Shown here: in pieces, positions 32,065-41,116 of the stretch
Layout of the letters: each line of letters opens with the position of its first letter
Numbering within the stretch: position 1 is the stretch's first letter
Assembly: GCA_964564415.1 (NCBI GenBank)
Contig: CAZMAV010000011.1
Location: forward strand, 93,735-157,734
Direction: 5' to 3'
DNA from: JALEFZ01 sp964564415
Lineage (GTDB): Bacteria; Bacteroidota; Bacteroidia; J057
Length of the DNA: 64,000 nt
Made by a program: the position numbers and the translations under genes
The notes under the pieces: model-generated
The model's input: only the letters and a program-made list of their open reading frames with translations
Database searches by the model: none
What the model was told of the DNA's origin: nothing

Positions 32065-33081
32065 TTACCCCTGATATCCTTTGATGATTCCTCGCGTAGC
32101 CTTTCTGATAAAGGTTAGAATTTCATCTCTTTCTTCGTTGGGTGGTAGTTGAGCCTCCACATAATCCAGGGCCTGAGAGGTATTCATCTCAGAAACGAAG
32201 ATGTTTCGGTAAATTTCCTGAATGTTGTGAATGGTCTCGTTAGAAAATCCCCTTCTTCGAAGGCCGATGGAATTAACGCCTTCATACTGTAGGGGAGAGC
32301 GGCCGGCTTTGACGTAGGGAGGGACGTCCTTGGTAATGGTAGAACCTCCTGCGATCATAGCGTGCTTGCCAATTTTTACGAATTGGTGTATGCCTGAAAG
32401 CCCACTGATGATGGCCCAATCTCCGATTTCTACATGGCCTCCCATATTTACAGAATTGACGAGAATCACATTGTCGCCGATGATGCAATCGTGGGCAATA
32501 TGTACATAAGCCATGATGAGGACATTGTTTCCGATCTCTGTTTTGCCGTGGTAGTCAGTACCCCGGTTAAGGGTAGCACATTCTCTGACGGTGCAATTGT
32601 CACCTACGATGAGGAGGGTTCGTTCTCCCTTAAATTTGAGATCTTGAGGAATGGCAGAAATGACAGCCCCAGGAAAAATCTTTACATGTTTACCGATTCT
32701 GGCTCCGTCATGTATGGTGCAGGTTGATCCTAGCCAAGAATTATCGCCGATGACGATGCCTCCATGGATGTTTACGTTGGGTTCGATGTGAACTTCATTG
32801 CCGATTTCGACCCGGGACATACCATTGTCTTTGGTGGTACGCCAGTATTCAAGTTGTCCGGCGTCGGATGAAATGACAGTATTGGGCATGATCTGGCAGT
32901 TCTTGCCAATTTTTACGCCGCTGTAAAGGACGACATTAGAGCCGATCCAGGTCCCTTCTCCTATTTCAACATCTTCGTGAATAGAGGCAAAATGATCTAT
33001 TCGGACGCTTTCATGGATTTTTGCTTTAGGGTGAATATAGGCACTCGTCGACGGAGTGAGATTAGCGGGTGAAAGACTCAT
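32065..33081 (-). CDS. lpxA: UDP-GlcNAc O-acyltransferase LpxA, enlarged form
   Basis: 338 residues; usual members have about 255-265. It transfers a hydroxyacyl chain from ACP to UDP-N-acetylglucosamine, the first step of lipid A synthesis. Left-handed beta-helix hexapeptide repeats run from residue 15. His194 and His197 in AYVHIAHDC correspond to the catalytic pair, followed by MGGHVEIGDWAIISGLSGIH, HQF and the C-terminal RRRGFSNETI helical part. The extra length is an internal duplication: residues about 55-126 align with about 126-198 (offset about 71-72). Its start overlaps the lpxC/fabZ stop by 4 bp. Confidence 0.9.
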   Translation of the reverse strand: MSLSPANLTPSTSAYIHPKAKIHESVRIDHFASIHEDVEIGEGTWIGSNVVLYSGVKIGKNCQIMPNTVISSDAGQLEYWRTTKDNGMSRVEIGNEVHIEPNVNIHGGIVIGDNSWLGSTCTIHDGARIGKHVKIFPGAVISAIPQDLKFKGERTLLIVGDNCTVRECATLNRGTDYHGKTEIGNNVLIMAYVHIAHDCIIGDNVILVNSVNMGGHVEIGDWAIISGLSGIHQFVKIGKHAMIAGGSTITKDVPPYVKAGRSPLQYEGVNSIGLRRRGFSNETIHNIQEIYRNIFVSEMNTSQALDYVEAQLPPNEERDEILTFIRKATRGIIKGYQG

Positions 33082-34475
33082 AATTTGTGTTTAGGGACTA
33101 CAGATGCGATAAGGTCTGCGGAACAAACCAAGTGCCCATCTACGAAAATCCTACCTGTCATTTTACAGATACTTCTTTTGAGAGCAGTCAGTTCAAGTTC
33201 AAGAATTAAAGTGTCACCAGGAATAACAGGTTTTTTGAACCTAGCGTTGTCTATGGCGACAAAATAAACCCAAATAGATTTGGGATTGTCTATGGTATTG
33301 AGCAAAAGAATGCCACCTACCTGGGCCATGGCCTCCAATTGGAGCACCCCGGGCATTATAGGATTGCCGGGAAAGTGCCCCTGGAAGAAGGGCTCGTTGA
33401 TGGTAACATTTTTCTGGCCGGTAATGGTATTTTCCGAAAACTCTAAAATCCTGTCTACCAGAAGAAAGGGATAGCGGTGGGGAAGAATTTCATGGATGGC
33501 GTTGATATCGAAGATTAAGCCCTGCTTTTTTCCTTTTTGGAATTTTCTGGCAATCTTATTCTGCTTGATCTTGTTTTTAATGGCCTTGGCCAGGGCTACA
33601 TTTGCCTTATGCCCGGGACGGTTGGCCATGACATGACCTTTGATAGGCATACCAACAAGGGCGAGGTCTCCGACCAAATCCAGCAACTTATGCCGGGCGG
33701 GTTCATTGTCGTGCCTCAGCCCACCCTCTGAATTTAGGTAGCCTTCTTTAATCTCGAGGTCGGGGGTCTGGTAGATCGTCTTAAGGTTGTCTAGGGTATC
33801 TTGGTCTATATCCCTGTCCATGACTACGACAGCACTCTCCAGGCTTGCCCCTTGAATCAGGCCAGCCTGATGCAGGGCTTCAACCTCGTGTAAAAAGCAA
33901 AAGGTTCTGGAATTGGAAAATTGAGCTTCAAAGTCCTCTATACTTTCCATTACCGCATGCTGGGCGGGCATAAAGTCGGACTCAAATTCAATCATAGTGG
34001 TGACCTTAAAGCCTTCCGAAGGCATAGCTGCCAGTTGGACACCGCGCTCAGCATCTTGAAAGTGAATCGGCTCATCAATCACAAAATAGATTCTTTCAGC
34101 CTCCTGCTCTACAACAGCGGCAGTTTTCAAGGCTTCTACATATGCCTTTGAACTTCCATCCATTGCTGGTGGTTCCGGACCATCCAATTGGACAAGAACA
34201 TTGTCGATCTGAAGGCCCATCAAGGCTGCCAGGGTATGCTCTACTGTATGAACCCTGGCTTCTTTACTTATGCCTATGGTGGTACCTCTGGAAGTATCAA
34301 CTACAAGGTCCACATCCGCCGGTATCAAAGGATTGTCGGGCAGATCTGTACGCTGAAATACAATCCCATGATGCTCATCAGCAGGCTGGAAAGTAAGGGT
34401 AACAGGTTTGCCTATGTGTAGGCCCACTCCTGAAACCGACACAGGCTTATGTATAGTATGTTGTTTTTCGGTCAT
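33078..34475 (-). CDS. lpxC/fabZ: Bifunctional LpxC deacetylase/FabZ dehydratase
   Basis: 465 residues. Residues 1-300 are LpxC, the zinc enzyme that deacetylates UDP-3-O-acyl-GlcNAc (HTVEHTLAALMG with the metal His, HKLLDLVGDLALVG with the metal His and Asp, GHVMANRPGHKANVALA). Residues about 315-465 are FabZ, the 3-hydroxyacyl-ACP dehydratase (IHEILPHRYPFLLVDRILEF, GHFPGNPIMPGVLQLEAMAQ, with catalytic His and Glu). The fusion is characteristic of Bacteroidota. Operon order is lpxD, lpxC/fabZ, lpxA. Confidence 0.96.
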   Translation of the reverse strand: MTEKQHTIHKPVSVSGVGLHIGKPVTLTFQPADEHHGIVFQRTDLPDNPLIPADVDLVVDTSRGTTIGISKEARVHTVEHTLAALMGLQIDNVLVQLDGPEPPAMDGSSKAYVEALKTAAVVEQEAERIYFVIDEPIHFQDAERGVQLAAMPSEGFKVTTMIEFESDFMPAQHAVMESIEDFEAQFSNSRTFCFLHEVEALHQAGLIQGASLESAVVVMDRDIDQDTLDNLKTIYQTPDLEIKEGYLNSEGGLRHDNEPARHKLLDLVGDLALVGMPIKGHVMANRPGHKANVALAKAIKNKIKQNKIARKFQKGKKQGLIFDINAIHEILPHRYPFLLVDRILEFSENTITGQKNVTINEPFFQGHFPGNPIMPGVLQLEAMAQVGGILLLNTIDNPKSIWVYFVAIDNARFKKPVIPGDTLILELELTALKRSICKMTGRIFVDGHLVCSADLIASVVPKHKL

Positions 34476-34493
34476 GAAAAAGATGATCTCTGC

Positions 34494-35528
34494 TTAAACA
34501 TTTTCCTTGGATGTGTTTTCGAGCTGTTGTATGCGGGATTGTAATTCTTCTAGTTTCCTGAATAAGACCTCAGACTTTAGTTGTTGCCGAAAGGGCTGTA
34601 TAGGAGAACCCCGAAAAACCTGTCCCTCCTTCTTTATGGATCGATTGACTCCAGACTGAGCGTCAATTTTGGTTTTATCTGCGATTTCGAGGTGCCCCAC
34701 GATTCCTACCTGGCCTCCTACCATGCAATAGCTGCCCAGTCTTGTGCTTCCAGCAACACCCGTCTGGGCTGCAAGTACGGTATTTTCTCCAATTTCTACA
34801 TTATGGGCAATCTGCACGAGGTTGTCTACCTTGGCCCCTTTTTTTATGATGGTAGCTCCGAGGGTGGCCCGGTCTATGCAGGCATTGGCACCTATTTCTA
34901 CTCCCTCTTCTAAAATGACTTGGCCGGTTTGAGGGATTTTTTTAAAAGAACCATCCTCCTGAGGGGCAAACCCGAATCCATCACTACCAATTACACTTCC
35001 GGCATGAAGGATGCACCCCCTTCCGATCCTGCAGTCCCGGTATATCGTAACGTGGGGATAAACAACACTATCTTCTCCCACATGTACATTCTTACCTATA
35101 TAGGCAAAGGGATGGATAACAGCCCCCCTGGCTATCACCGCCTCAGGCCCGATATAGGCCAATGGACCTACAAAAACCTTTTCTGCAATTTTTGCCTCGG
35201 GATGAACAAAAGCCCGGCTGTCGATTCCCTCCTGTTTTTGCTCAGAAAGTTGGCTGTAATACTGAAGAAGATTGGCAAAAGCACCATACGGATCTTCTAC
35301 CCTTAACAGGGTAGGTGTCAGGGCTTTATTGGGTTGGAATTCTTTGGAGACGATGACTGCTGAGGCTTCCGTCTCATAGATATATTTTTCGTACTTGAGG
35401 TTGGCCAAAAAGCTGATGCTTCCCTTCTTTCCTTCCTCAATCTTGGAGATGTCGTCAATCTCGAGATTTTTATCTCCTTCTATCTCTGCTCCGATTAAGG
35501 ATGCGATCTGACTTAAGGGCCACTTCAT
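34494..35528 (-). CDS. lpxD: UDP-3-O-(3-hydroxyacyl)glucosamine N-acyltransferase LpxD
   Basis: Start at ATG 35528 (MKWPLSQIASLIGAEIEGDK), giving 344 residues; an upstream ATG at 35612 would overlap the preceding gene. It has an N-terminal uridine-binding domain (DDISKIEEGKKGSISFLANL), then left-handed beta-helix repeats with the catalytic His in LVQIAHNVEIGENTVLAAQT and GSDGFGFAPQEDGSF, the LpxD signature. A C-terminal coiled helix (LFRKLEELQSRIQQLENTS) completes it. It adds the second acyl chain after LpxC. 18 bp upstream of lpxC/fabZ. Confidence 0.95.
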   Translation of the reverse strand: MKWPLSQIASLIGAEIEGDKNLEIDDISKIEEGKKGSISFLANLKYEKYIYETEASAVIVSKEFQPNKALTPTLLRVEDPYGAFANLLQYYSQLSEQKQEGIDSRAFVHPEAKIAEKVFVGPLAYIGPEAVIARGAVIHPFAYIGKNVHVGEDSVVYPHVTIYRDCRIGRGCILHAGSVIGSDGFGFAPQEDGSFKKIPQTGQVILEEGVEIGANACIDRATLGATIIKKGAKVDNLVQIAHNVEIGENTVLAAQTGVAGSTRLGSYCMVGGQVGIVGHLEIADKTKIDAQSGVNRSIKKEGQVFRGSPIQPFRQQLKSEVLFRKLEELQSRIQQLENTSKENV

Positions 35529-35583
35529 TCGGTTTTTTGAATTATTGGTAATAAATGTAGGTGTTAAGGATAGCTTTGTCAAT

Positions 35584-36870
35584 TCAATTTGTAGGGTGCC
35601 AATGTCCATCAATCCAAATTCCTACTGACTTCCCTCTTAGGGACTTACCGATGAAGGGAGAGTTTTTGGCGGTGGAAGGAATGTCATCCTTTTCCAATAC
35701 CCATTGCAAATCGGGATCGAAAGCTGTAAGCTCTGCCTTTTTGCCTACATTTATGCCAGGGACCTCAATCCCTAGTAGCTTTCTTGGATTGATGGCGATC
35801 AACTCGATCAGGGCAGACCAATCCAAATGCCCTTTCTGTATCAATTCTACATTGAGAACCGGCATGAATGTCTGTAGGTTCAGCATTCCTGCTTCTGCCA
35901 AGCCAAATTCCAGCCTTTTTTCCTCCAATCCCTGGGCACGATGTCCGGAGGTTATCACATCTACGTTCCCTTCTCTTATATGCTGGATGAGGGCTTGAAT
36001 TTGTTTCTTGCTTCTGAGAGGGGGGAAAACTTTCAGGTTTGTATCAAAATCAAGGAGTTGTTCATCTGAAAAGGCCAGATAATAAGCTGGCATCCCCATA
36101 CTTACTGCATGCCCCTGTCGTTTGGATTTAGCCAGAAGGTCCATGACTGCAGGAGAAGAGAGGGGTTGGAAGTGAATTCTTCCCTCTTCATAGGCCAGTA
36201 TTTCCAGGTCTCTAAGCAAGGCTGCGGTTTCAGCTGCCTGGGGGAGAGGAGGCATTCCTAACTGCAGGGATACAGGCCCCTCATTTATTTCTCCTTCTTT
36301 GGCAAGGGAAGACAAGAGGGGATAAGTCAGGATTAAGCCGTTAAAGGCCTTGAGGTACCTCAGGGATCGGCTCAACAGGCCCTCCTCAATGGGTCCCCGA
36401 GTACCCTCGGTAAATGCCCGAGCTCCCGAACGGTACATTTCATAAAGTTCAGCGAGTTCTTTCCCCTGGTTGTTTTCGCTGAGGGAGGCAGCAAAACTTA
36501 TCTGGCAAGGAAAGTGAGCCGCCTGGTGTTGGAGGCTACGCAGGGTCTCTGCATGATCAACAGGGGGATTGGTATTGGGATAGCAAAGCAAATGGGTAAA
36601 GCCTCCCCTAATAGCTGCCTGTGCCAACTGATGCAGGTTTTCCTTGTATTCAAAACCGGGAGTATTTAGGTGAACCTCCATGTCCATCCAGCCTGGAGAT
36701 AGGTAAACCTCACGGTCTGGCCAATCTATTACTTTTTCCTCCTGAGAAATTTCCTGCTCACCGACAAAAGTGATGATTCCCCCTTCATCAATATGAATAT
36801 TTACCCTTTCCAGGTGAAAGGGGGATTGGGGGTCTAGTACCCTGACCTGTCGGAAACATGTACCTGCCAT
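35584..36870 (-). CDS. Dihydroorotase-like amidohydrolase, likely catalytically inactive
   Basis: 428 residues with the cyclic amidohydrolase layout of PyrC: SPGWMDMEVHLNTPGFEYKE, GGFTHLLCYPNTNPPVDHAE, then YKENLHQLAQAA. The metal-binding HxH is E65-V-H67 instead, so the first zinc His is missing. The later DHAPH-type motif reads ITSGHRAQ (Gly309 in place of the catalytic Asp). Similar metal-site-poor dihydroorotase homologues exist in Bacteroidota and other phyla and can support aspartate transcarbamoylase as non-catalytic partners. It could instead be an enzyme with altered chemistry. Immediately upstream of lpxD and downstream of the BatA-domain gene. Confidence 0.85.
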   Translation of the reverse strand: MAGTCFRQVRVLDPQSPFHLERVNIHIDEGGIITFVGEQEISQEEKVIDWPDREVYLSPGWMDMEVHLNTPGFEYKENLHQLAQAAIRGGFTHLLCYPNTNPPVDHAETLRSLQHQAAHFPCQISFAASLSENNQGKELAELYEMYRSGARAFTEGTRGPIEEGLLSRSLRYLKAFNGLILTYPLLSSLAKEGEINEGPVSLQLGMPPLPQAAETAALLRDLEILAYEEGRIHFQPLSSPAVMDLLAKSKRQGHAVSMGMPAYYLAFSDEQLLDFDTNLKVFPPLRSKKQIQALIQHIREGNVDVITSGHRAQGLEEKRLEFGLAEAGMLNLQTFMPVLNVELIQKGHLDWSALIELIAINPRKLLGIEVPGINVGKKAELTAFDPDLQWVLEKDDIPSTAKNSPFIGKSLRGKSVGIWIDGHWHPTN

Positions 36871-36886
36871 TAGAATGAAAGTTTTG

Positions 36887-38947
36887 CTAACTGAATCTCA
36901 GCTTGAGAACCATTATTTCAAGCAGTAAGAACAAAAGTGCAGCAAGGATGAAGTATTTCCAAAGGGGTATCCCTTCTTTCTCCTGCTGAATTTTTTTTGC
37001 TATGCTATCTGCCTTGGGGTCCAGGAAATCTACTTCTGCTGAGCTTTCTCCCAATTTGTCCCTGATCTCATTTTCTTCCAGATAGGCTAGCTTTGATTCC
37101 TCATCAGATATATTGAAGGATATTTTTTCCAAGCGTTCTCCCTCCTGCTTTAGAGAATAATTGCCTTCCTTCAGTTCTATTCGGGAGAAATTAAGGGTAG
37201 TTGCTCCTCCCTGCACGTACTGTTCAGGGGTAAAGATATTACCTTCTTTGTCTTCTAAAGTAATTAGACTTTGGTTATTGCCGGTTCGGATGCTCCTGGC
37301 CTTAAAATCGCTGATGACCTGCCCCTGTTGAGAATTTCCCCGCTGATTCATGATCTGAGTTAGGCGAAACATCAGAGGGGCAAAAATAGACTTTACATGG
37401 AGGTCTGTCCAGTTGTCGCCCGGAAATACAGAAAAGGTGTAAATCAGTCCTTTGCTCAACTCGGATTCCAAAAGGACCAGCGCACGATTGTCCATCTGTA
37501 TGATTCTGTTTTGGATGCTCGTATTGTCGAGGTTTATGGGATGATATTGATATATCAGGGGGGCATCAAATTCCTGAGAACCCTCCGGATCGTTATAAAT
37601 GCCATCGAAAACAGGATGATCCAATTCGGCCTGATTGCCTTTTTGCCCCTGCTTGACTTCCACTAATTCTGAAAAACTACCTACCCCAGCCTGAGTTAGA
37701 AAGGCATTTATATTTTGGAGGTTCATTCCAGCTCCCGGGAAGAGCATCAGGCTTCCACCCTCTTCCAAGAAGCCCACAAGCTTCTCCCTAAATCCGGAAG
37801 TCATATTTCTGATTCCTACGAGAACAATAGATTTGTAATCAGAAAACTGTACGGTTGCAGCATTTCTGAGGGGATAAATTTCAGATTCAAAGGAGTCAAA
37901 GAGATCTTTGTAAAGGAGTTTTAGGTTTGGGGAGACCTGATCTTCCAAGACCAAGACTTTTTCTTCCTCGGGAATGTAGAGGCTGAAATATCTTTTGTTA
38001 TCAAAATCAATAGGATTGTCATCAATCTGGATTTCGCCAGAGAGCCAGCCCGATTCCGAGGGAGTAAAGGTCAGGTCAAGTAGTTTTTGTGCGTCCTTTT
38101 CTATGTCAGTATTGCTGATGGCCACAGCCTTTCCTTCCAGGAGTACCCTGATATTGACATCCTTTATGTTTTCTTCCCCATCGTTGGTCAAGCTCAGGCT
38201 CATTTCTACGGGTTTTCCCTTTTGGAGAATCCTGGACTTGATGGTATTATCCTGGATGTAGACATTCTTTTGACGTCGGGTGGCAAGGGGAATCAACTTG
38301 ACCGAAAGGCTGGAATCGGAGCCCTCACTTCGGATACTTTCACCCATGATGGTGGATGACTGAAAATCACTGAAGAAGATCAATTCTTTATCCAAATAGG
38401 CGGCTTTGGAGAAAATATCCTCTCTCAGATCAAAGAGGGCATCCAGAGATAGGTCGTTTTGTTCTACCTGAATTTCGCTGAGGGACTCTATCCCTTCTTC
38501 AAGGGTACCAAAATCATAGTTGAGCCTAGGATTGCTTCCTGCCATGATGAGAAATTCTGACTGCTTGTCATAGGCTTTGACCATGGACCTGGCCAGGGAT
38601 ATGGACTGCTGGAAATAGTCTCCTCTCTCGTTTCCGGCTTTCATGGAATAGCTATTGTCGATGACGATGGCCACGGACCTTCCTCCGGTATTGACGGCTT
38701 TGTTGTCTTTGAGGATGGTAGGACCAGCAAAGGCCATGACCAGGAAACTCAGGGCCAGGAGACGCAGCAGGAGGAGTAGCCATTGCTTAAACTTGAGCCT
38801 CCTCACTACGGTTTTTTTGACCTCTTTGACAAAAGAAATGTTGCTAAAGAGTATTTCCCTGGGCCTTTGGAGATTAAAGAAATGGACGATGATGGGTACA
38901 GACAAAGCCAAAAGACCCCAAAGCAGGGTAGGGCTGAGAAAAGTCAT
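36887..38947 (-). CDS. BatA/VWA-like membrane protein
   Basis: 686 residues. The first about 80 residues are the aerotolerance-regulator N-terminal (BatA) module with two helices (LLWGLLALSVPIIVHFFNLQ, WLLLLLRLLALSFLVMAFAG). A von Willebrand A-like domain follows, with MIDAS-type DNSYSMKAGN (about 95-105). The central part (240-640) is beta-rich, and the C-terminus is one helix (WKYFILAALLFLLLEIMVLK). Proteins like this lie in gene groups with MoxR ATPases, but none is here. Role unknown, perhaps envelope integrity. First gene of the run leading to lpxD. Confidence 0.85.
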   Translation of the reverse strand: MTFLSPTLLWGLLALSVPIIVHFFNLQRPREILFSNISFVKEVKKTVVRRLKFKQWLLLLLRLLALSFLVMAFAGPTILKDNKAVNTGGRSVAIVIDNSYSMKAGNERGDYFQQSISLARSMVKAYDKQSEFLIMAGSNPRLNYDFGTLEEGIESLSEIQVEQNDLSLDALFDLREDIFSKAAYLDKELIFFSDFQSSTIMGESIRSEGSDSSLSVKLIPLATRRQKNVYIQDNTIKSRILQKGKPVEMSLSLTNDGEENIKDVNIRVLLEGKAVAISNTDIEKDAQKLLDLTFTPSESGWLSGEIQIDDNPIDFDNKRYFSLYIPEEEKVLVLEDQVSPNLKLLYKDLFDSFESEIYPLRNAATVQFSDYKSIVLVGIRNMTSGFREKLVGFLEEGGSLMLFPGAGMNLQNINAFLTQAGVGSFSELVEVKQGQKGNQAELDHPVFDGIYNDPEGSQEFDAPLIYQYHPINLDNTSIQNRIIQMDNRALVLLESELSKGLIYTFSVFPGDNWTDLHVKSIFAPLMFRLTQIMNQRGNSQQGQVISDFKARSIRTGNNQSLITLEDKEGNIFTPEQYVQGGATTLNFSRIELKEGNYSLKQEGERLEKISFNISDEESKLAYLEENEIRDKLGESSAEVDFLDPKADSIAKKIQQEKEGIPLWKYFILAALLFLLLEIMVLKLRFS

Positions 38948-39117
38948 GAAATTTTATTATATAAATGAAACCGTTTGAGAGGGCTTTCCATCCCCTTATC
39001 GTACAATATTAAGCATTATTTTGGAAGGAAAGATAGCCTGTCTGTGGCTTCTTCGACAAAAGCAATTTTGTGCCTATAAAGTGCTTTTTTTTATCTTCAA
39101 AATTAATTTTAGCCCTA

Positions 39118-39147
39118 TTGACATTGAATTTATTTCTCATATATTAG
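39118..39147 (+). promoter_or_regulatory. Bacteroidota-type promoter for the DUF2795 gene
   Basis: TTG (39118-39120), 19-bp spacer, TATATTAG (39140-39147), 7 of 8 bases of the TAnnTTTG box used by the Bacteroidota primary sigma factor. It lies 25 bp upstream of the start at 39173. Confidence 0.45.
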
Positions 39148-39172
39148 CGGCGATTTAAACAAAGGTGTAAAT

Positions 39173-39394
39173 ATGTACTGGACACTGGAATTAGCAACTT
39201 ATCTAGAGGACGCTCCCTGGCCCGCAACCAAGGATGAGCTGATCGATTTTGCAAAGAGATCCGGAGCTCCCCTAGAGGTAGTTGAAAATCTGCAGGAGCT
39301 GGAAGAGGCCGATCAGCAGTATGACAACATCGAGGAGATCTGGCCGGATTATCCCACCAAGGATGACTTCCTTTTTAATGAGGATGAATACTAA
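39173..39394 (+). CDS. DUF2795 family protein
   Basis: 73 residues, a conserved small cytosolic protein of Bacteroidota: MYWTLELATYLEDAPWPATK, DELIDFAKRSGAPLEVVENL and IEEIWPDYPTKDDFLFNEDE. The DAPWPATKDEL and IWPDYPTKDDF signatures make identification secure. Function unknown. The start is ATG 39173, preceded by a well-placed promoter candidate. It is followed after 24 bp by an ABC ATPase on the same strand. Confidence 0.9.
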   Translation: MYWTLELATYLEDAPWPATKDELIDFAKRSGAPLEVVENLQELEEADQQYDNIEEIWPDYPTKDDFLFNEDEY

Positions 39395-39418
39395 TGCTTA
39401 CCCCATAAACAGGTATCA

Positions 39419-40123
39419 TTGGTTATTCGACTGGATCACGCACACGTCAGCAGGGGACCTCAAGATGTCCTCAAAGACCTATCACTGGAAATCTCTCTAT
39501 CACCGACCTTTATCCTGGGTGCCAACGGCAGCGGAAAGACTACCCTCCTACAATGCTTAGGAGGGCTTCTTCCTTATAAAGGTTCTGTTAGACTAGGCAA
39601 CAAAGAAGTTTCTTCCCTAAGGAGAAAAGAAATCGCTGAGATGCTAGCCTTTCTCCCTCAGGTTTTTGCGCTACCTTCAAAACTCTCGGTCTATGACTTT
39701 GTCATGCTGGGAAGATTTGCCCGTCTGCCCTGGTTGGGGCAGTTTAGGCAGGAAGACAAGGCTGCAGTTGAGACTGAGCTTAAAAGATTGGGAATCACCC
39801 ACCTTGCTGATAGGGAGGTTGATAGAATTTCTGGTGGAGAATTTCAAAAGGTACTCCTGGCGCGTTCCCTTAGCCAGGATACCGAAGTCATCTTGATGGA
39901 TGAGCCTACCCAAAGCCTTGATCCCCAGCAGCAAGATTTTTTTGAAGCTATCCTGGCCGAACTTGAGCAGGAAGGTAAGCTCATGATCATTGTAAGCCAT
40001 CACCTTGACCTCGTCAGTCGAAGAGCCAGGGAGGTCATAGCCTTGAAAGAGGGAAAACTTTGGTTTCAGGGAAAAGCAGAGGAACTTCCCAAGGCTTACA
40101 AGCAAGACCTGTATTTGCCTTGA
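39419..40123 (+). CDS. FecE/BtuD-like ABC transporter ATP-binding protein
   Basis: 234 residues from TTG 39419. Walker A GANGSGKTTLL, Q-loop with FLPQVFALPSKLSVYDFVML (typical iron-siderophore/cobalamin importer spacing), signature ISGGEFQKVLLARSL, Walker B VILMDEPTQSLDPQQQ and His in IIVSHHLDL. The VYDFVMLGRFARLPWLG segment is specific to FecE/BtuD/HmuV-type importers. The matching permease and binding protein are not in the window. Its stop (40121-40123) directly abuts the complement of the MeaB stop. Confidence 0.9.
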   Translation: MVIRLDHAHVSRGPQDVLKDLSLEISLSPTFILGANGSGKTTLLQCLGGLLPYKGSVRLGNKEVSSLRRKEIAEMLAFLPQVFALPSKLSVYDFVMLGRFARLPWLGQFRQEDKAAVETELKRLGITHLADREVDRISGGEFQKVLLARSLSQDTEVILMDEPTQSLDPQQQDFFEAILAELEQEGKLMIIVSHHLDLVSRRAREVIALKEGKLWFQGKAEELPKAYKQDLYLP

Positions 40124-41116
40124 TTAAGAACCCTGGAGCCATTTTGTGATCAGACTTTGTGCTGCTTCAATTGGCGAGCGACGTTGGCTACCTATATCTT
40201 CTTTTATTTTTTGTAGCTCAGCAGCCACTAGCGGACTTTCATAAAAATGCTGGATAAGCTCTTGTTTGACGCTGTCCTCAAACCACTTGATGGCCTGGTC
40301 TTCGCGCAACTGTCTGAGGTAATCTCCAGAAGATATGTGTCGACGATAGGACTGGATAATATCCCAGCTTTCCTTCATTCCTGCCCCTTCCAAACCAGAG
40401 CATATGACAGTCTTTGGTTTCCAGCCTGAAGCTTTGGGAGGAAAGAGCCTGAGTGCCTGGGAGTAGGAAGTCCTGGCCTTCATGGCTTTGTCGATCCATA
40501 CCCCATCTGCTTTATTGACGGCGATGGCATCTGCCATTTCCATGATTCCTTTTTTGATCCCCTGTAATTCATCTCCGGCATTGGGGAGCATGAGAAGAAG
40601 GAAAAAATCTACCATGTCGCGCACGGCAATTTCAGATTGACCCACTCCTACAGTCTCTATGATGACTACATCAAAACCTGCAGCTTCACACAGGAGGAGG
40701 TTTTCTCTTGTCTTTTGAGTAACTCCACCTAAGGTTCCGGCTGTCGGAGAAGGGCGGATGAAGGCTTTGGGGTGATGAGCAAGTCGATTCATTCGGGTTT
40801 TGTCTCCTAGGATGGAGCCCCTGGTGCTCAAGCTGGAAGGGTCAATGGCCAAAATGGCTATCTTCATTCCCTGATCTATGAGATAGCTCCCAAAACTATC
40901 AATAAAGGTGCTCTTACCCACTCCGGGTACTCCTGTAATCCCTAGTCTGAAACTCTTGCCCGTATGTGGCATACAGGCATCTATAAGGCTTTGGGCTAGT
41001 TTTCGGTCTGATTCTAAGGTGCTTTCCACCAAAGTTATGGCTCGACTTAGGGTCAGGATATCACCCTTTAGGATGCCCTCAACGTAGGCCTTCTCTGTCA
41101 GTCGTTTTTTCCTCAT
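40124..41116 (-). CDS. meaB: Methylmalonyl-CoA mutase-associated GTPase MeaB
   Basis: 330 residues. A G3E-family SIMIBI GTPase that protects and gates B12 loading of methylmalonyl-CoA mutase. Walker A is GVPGVGKSTFIDSFG. VLAIDPSSLSTRGSILGDKTRM is the family segment with the switch residues. VVIIETVGVGQSEIAVRDM and VNKADG complete the G motifs. The mutase itself is not in the window. Downstream of a lipoprotein gene whose stop touches its start codon (41117/41116). Confidence 0.94.
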   Translation of the reverse strand: MRKKRLTEKAYVEGILKGDILTLSRAITLVESTLESDRKLAQSLIDACMPHTGKSFRLGITGVPGVGKSTFIDSFGSYLIDQGMKIAILAIDPSSLSTRGSILGDKTRMNRLAHHPKAFIRPSPTAGTLGGVTQKTRENLLLCEAAGFDVVIIETVGVGQSEIAVRDMVDFFLLLMLPNAGDELQGIKKGIMEMADAIAVNKADGVWIDKAMKARTSYSQALRLFPPKASGWKPKTVICSGLEGAGMKESWDIIQSYRRHISSGDYLRQLREDQAIKWFEDSVKQELIQHFYESPLVAAELQKIKEDIGSQRRSPIEAAQSLITKWLQGS

